In this document: positions 62,878-64,000 of the stretch, in pieces | How positions within the stretch are numbered: the first letter of the stretch is position 1 | Layout: the number at the start of each line of letters is the position of its first letter | NCBI GenBank assembly: GCA_008711295.1 | Contig: VUYV01000003.1 | Location: forward strand, 6,831,010-6,895,009 | Length of the DNA stretch: 64,000 nt | DNA from: Anarhynchus alexandrinus | Lineage: Eukaryota > Chordata > Aves > Charadriiformes > Charadriidae | Direction of reading: 5' to 3' | Position numbers and translations under genes: made by a program | Notes under the pieces: model-generated | The model's database searches: none | Told to the model about the DNA's origin: nothing | The model's input: the letters and a program-made list of their open reading frames with translations, nothing else

Positions 62878-64000
62878 AAAGCTATATAATATAGCATTTC
62901 TTTACAGTAGCAGAGTGGCATAGTTCCGGTCAGTGCAAACGTTAAATGTTTTGTGGCCTTTTACAATTCCAGTTATACTACACAGAGAATTAATTTACTA
63001 AACTCTTCTTGTAGCTCTTATGAGTGTTATTTCTGATGTTTCAGAGAAAGAAAAAAAAAATATTTCACCCTACTCTGCTGGTACTACAGAGCAGCACTTA
63101 ATTCCCTTAAAATTCCTGTACCACCTTCAAAAAATAAAAGTGTTTCTTAGTTGCAGCTCAGTGAAAGCATCTGTTCTTAAGTATGGAAAAAATTAAATAC
63201 CTACTAGGCAGTTGTAATTTTAATGCATCTTAGCTGGTGCATATCTTGACAGAAATTCTGGCAGTAGATGTGTGCATTCATGTGCATATATGCACTTATA
63301 ATATAAAAGAGATATAAAAGAATATAAAGACCAAGACAAATCAAAGTTGTTTGTTATAAAGGGCCTTGCCACTGTCATCTTGTGGCCCTTTCATCATGGT
63401 CAGCCACATGACTGAATCTAAGAGCTTGAGCACATCAAGAAAAATCTGGGCTGTGAGCTCCTATGCAGGTGCATGAACACATGAGATGTGGGCAATGTGT
63501 TTAGGTGTGAGTAAAAAGCATGTAAATGGAAAGTTGTTACACAGGGTACCAAGCTGTAACATGCACCTCATTACCAGTTACTGCCATTTCACTGTGTGGC
63601 TGCTGCATGTTGGGAGAGAGTCACAAGGGAAAATATGAATGAGGTTATAAAATCTCTGATGGGGATTGATCCCTTGATCCCCAAGGCAAGAGTCAAACCT
63701 GGAATCGATATCCTTCAACCCAAGACATGAGCATTAAGCCTTAGATTACTTTGGAAGACCCTTCCTAGCCCCCTCCCACTGTAGCTCCAGACTCTCCATC
63801 TCAGCCCCAGCCATAAAACTTGGCTGAGCCACAGGCCAGGGATCCCACTCTCTCCAGAGATTAAATATTCCTTAGAGGAGAACCTGAATACCAGTCTTGG
63901 CTGGCCTGGGAAGATGCTTCCTAGACCCATTACGATGACAGTTGTGAAAATATTATTTCTCTCAGCGTTAACTTAAACACTTGGTGGACTCACAGGCAAG
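62878..64000. other. Non-coding DNA without a recognised gene
   Basis: No exon or known repeat is recognised. From about 63650 to 63950 the sequence is richer in C and G, with a near-palindrome GGGATTGATCCC at about 63662-63673. A short reverse-strand reading frame (63715-63930) has no family resemblance. An unrecognised repeat is possible. Confidence 0.5.

Noticed and set aside
63650..63760. Possible tRNA-like B-box sequence on the reverse strand
   Set aside because: I could not fit a cloverleaf or an A box at the right distance; no tRNA or tRNA-SINE is called.
1..64000. CRISPR array, operon, phage or bacterial defence system
   Set aside because: CR1 and LTR content, gene density near zero and splice-like signals show vertebrate DNA; no direct-repeat/spacer pattern exists. 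I found no undescribed gene system here.

Overview
This window looks like bird nuclear DNA, most likely a neoavian. It is AT-rich and intergenic or deep-intronic, and I find no protein-coding gene, rRNA, tRNA or CRISPR array that I can support. The bird assignment rests on the repeats: at least nine CR1 LINE segments with the avian 3' end (repeated ATTCTATG, or CATAGAATCATAGAAT on the reverse strand), two LTR families whose style I know from bird genomes, and one very old MIR-type SINE shared by amniotes. Nearly all open reading frames here are short, have no recognisable domain, and are chance frames or pieces of CR1 and LTR.

Layout. At 492-1060 lies a reverse-strand CR1 3' fragment. At 4813-5549 is a forward solo LTR (family A). 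At 10640-11010 is a doubtful old CR1, and at 11110-11460 a reverse CR1. At 11780-12457 is a forward solo LTR (family B) with a reverse CR1 tail inside it. At 16676-17060 is a probable further LTR or promoter unit on the reverse strand, with three CCAAT boxes and a TATA box. At 18727-19463 is a reverse family A solo LTR with a clean target duplication. At 21200-22857 is a forward CR1 that keeps parts of its 5' half but has lost most of its reverse transcriptase, followed directly by a second CR1 3' end (22858-23090). At 34338-35660 is a reverse family B LTR split by a much fresher 0.73-kb CR1. At 37030-37175 is a reverse CR1 tail, at 47576-47785 the MIR-like SINE, and at 53620-53875 an old forward CR1. 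The rest is unannotated AT-rich DNA with short simple repeats. One ambiguous base (4549) and a 42-base gap (62828-62869) mark assembly limits.

Nothing here works together as a pathway. The most informative observations concern retroelements. Two independent family B LTRs have perfect 5-bp target duplications that put the element's 5' end two bases outside the usual TG. One CR1 is internally deleted while keeping 5' sequence. Each LTR family occurs as an inverted pair. A few sites look like exons flanked by good splice signals, and two non-repetitive stretches (57.2-57.9 kb and 62.0-62.8 kb) could be conserved regulatory DNA, but neither can be confirmed from one sequence.
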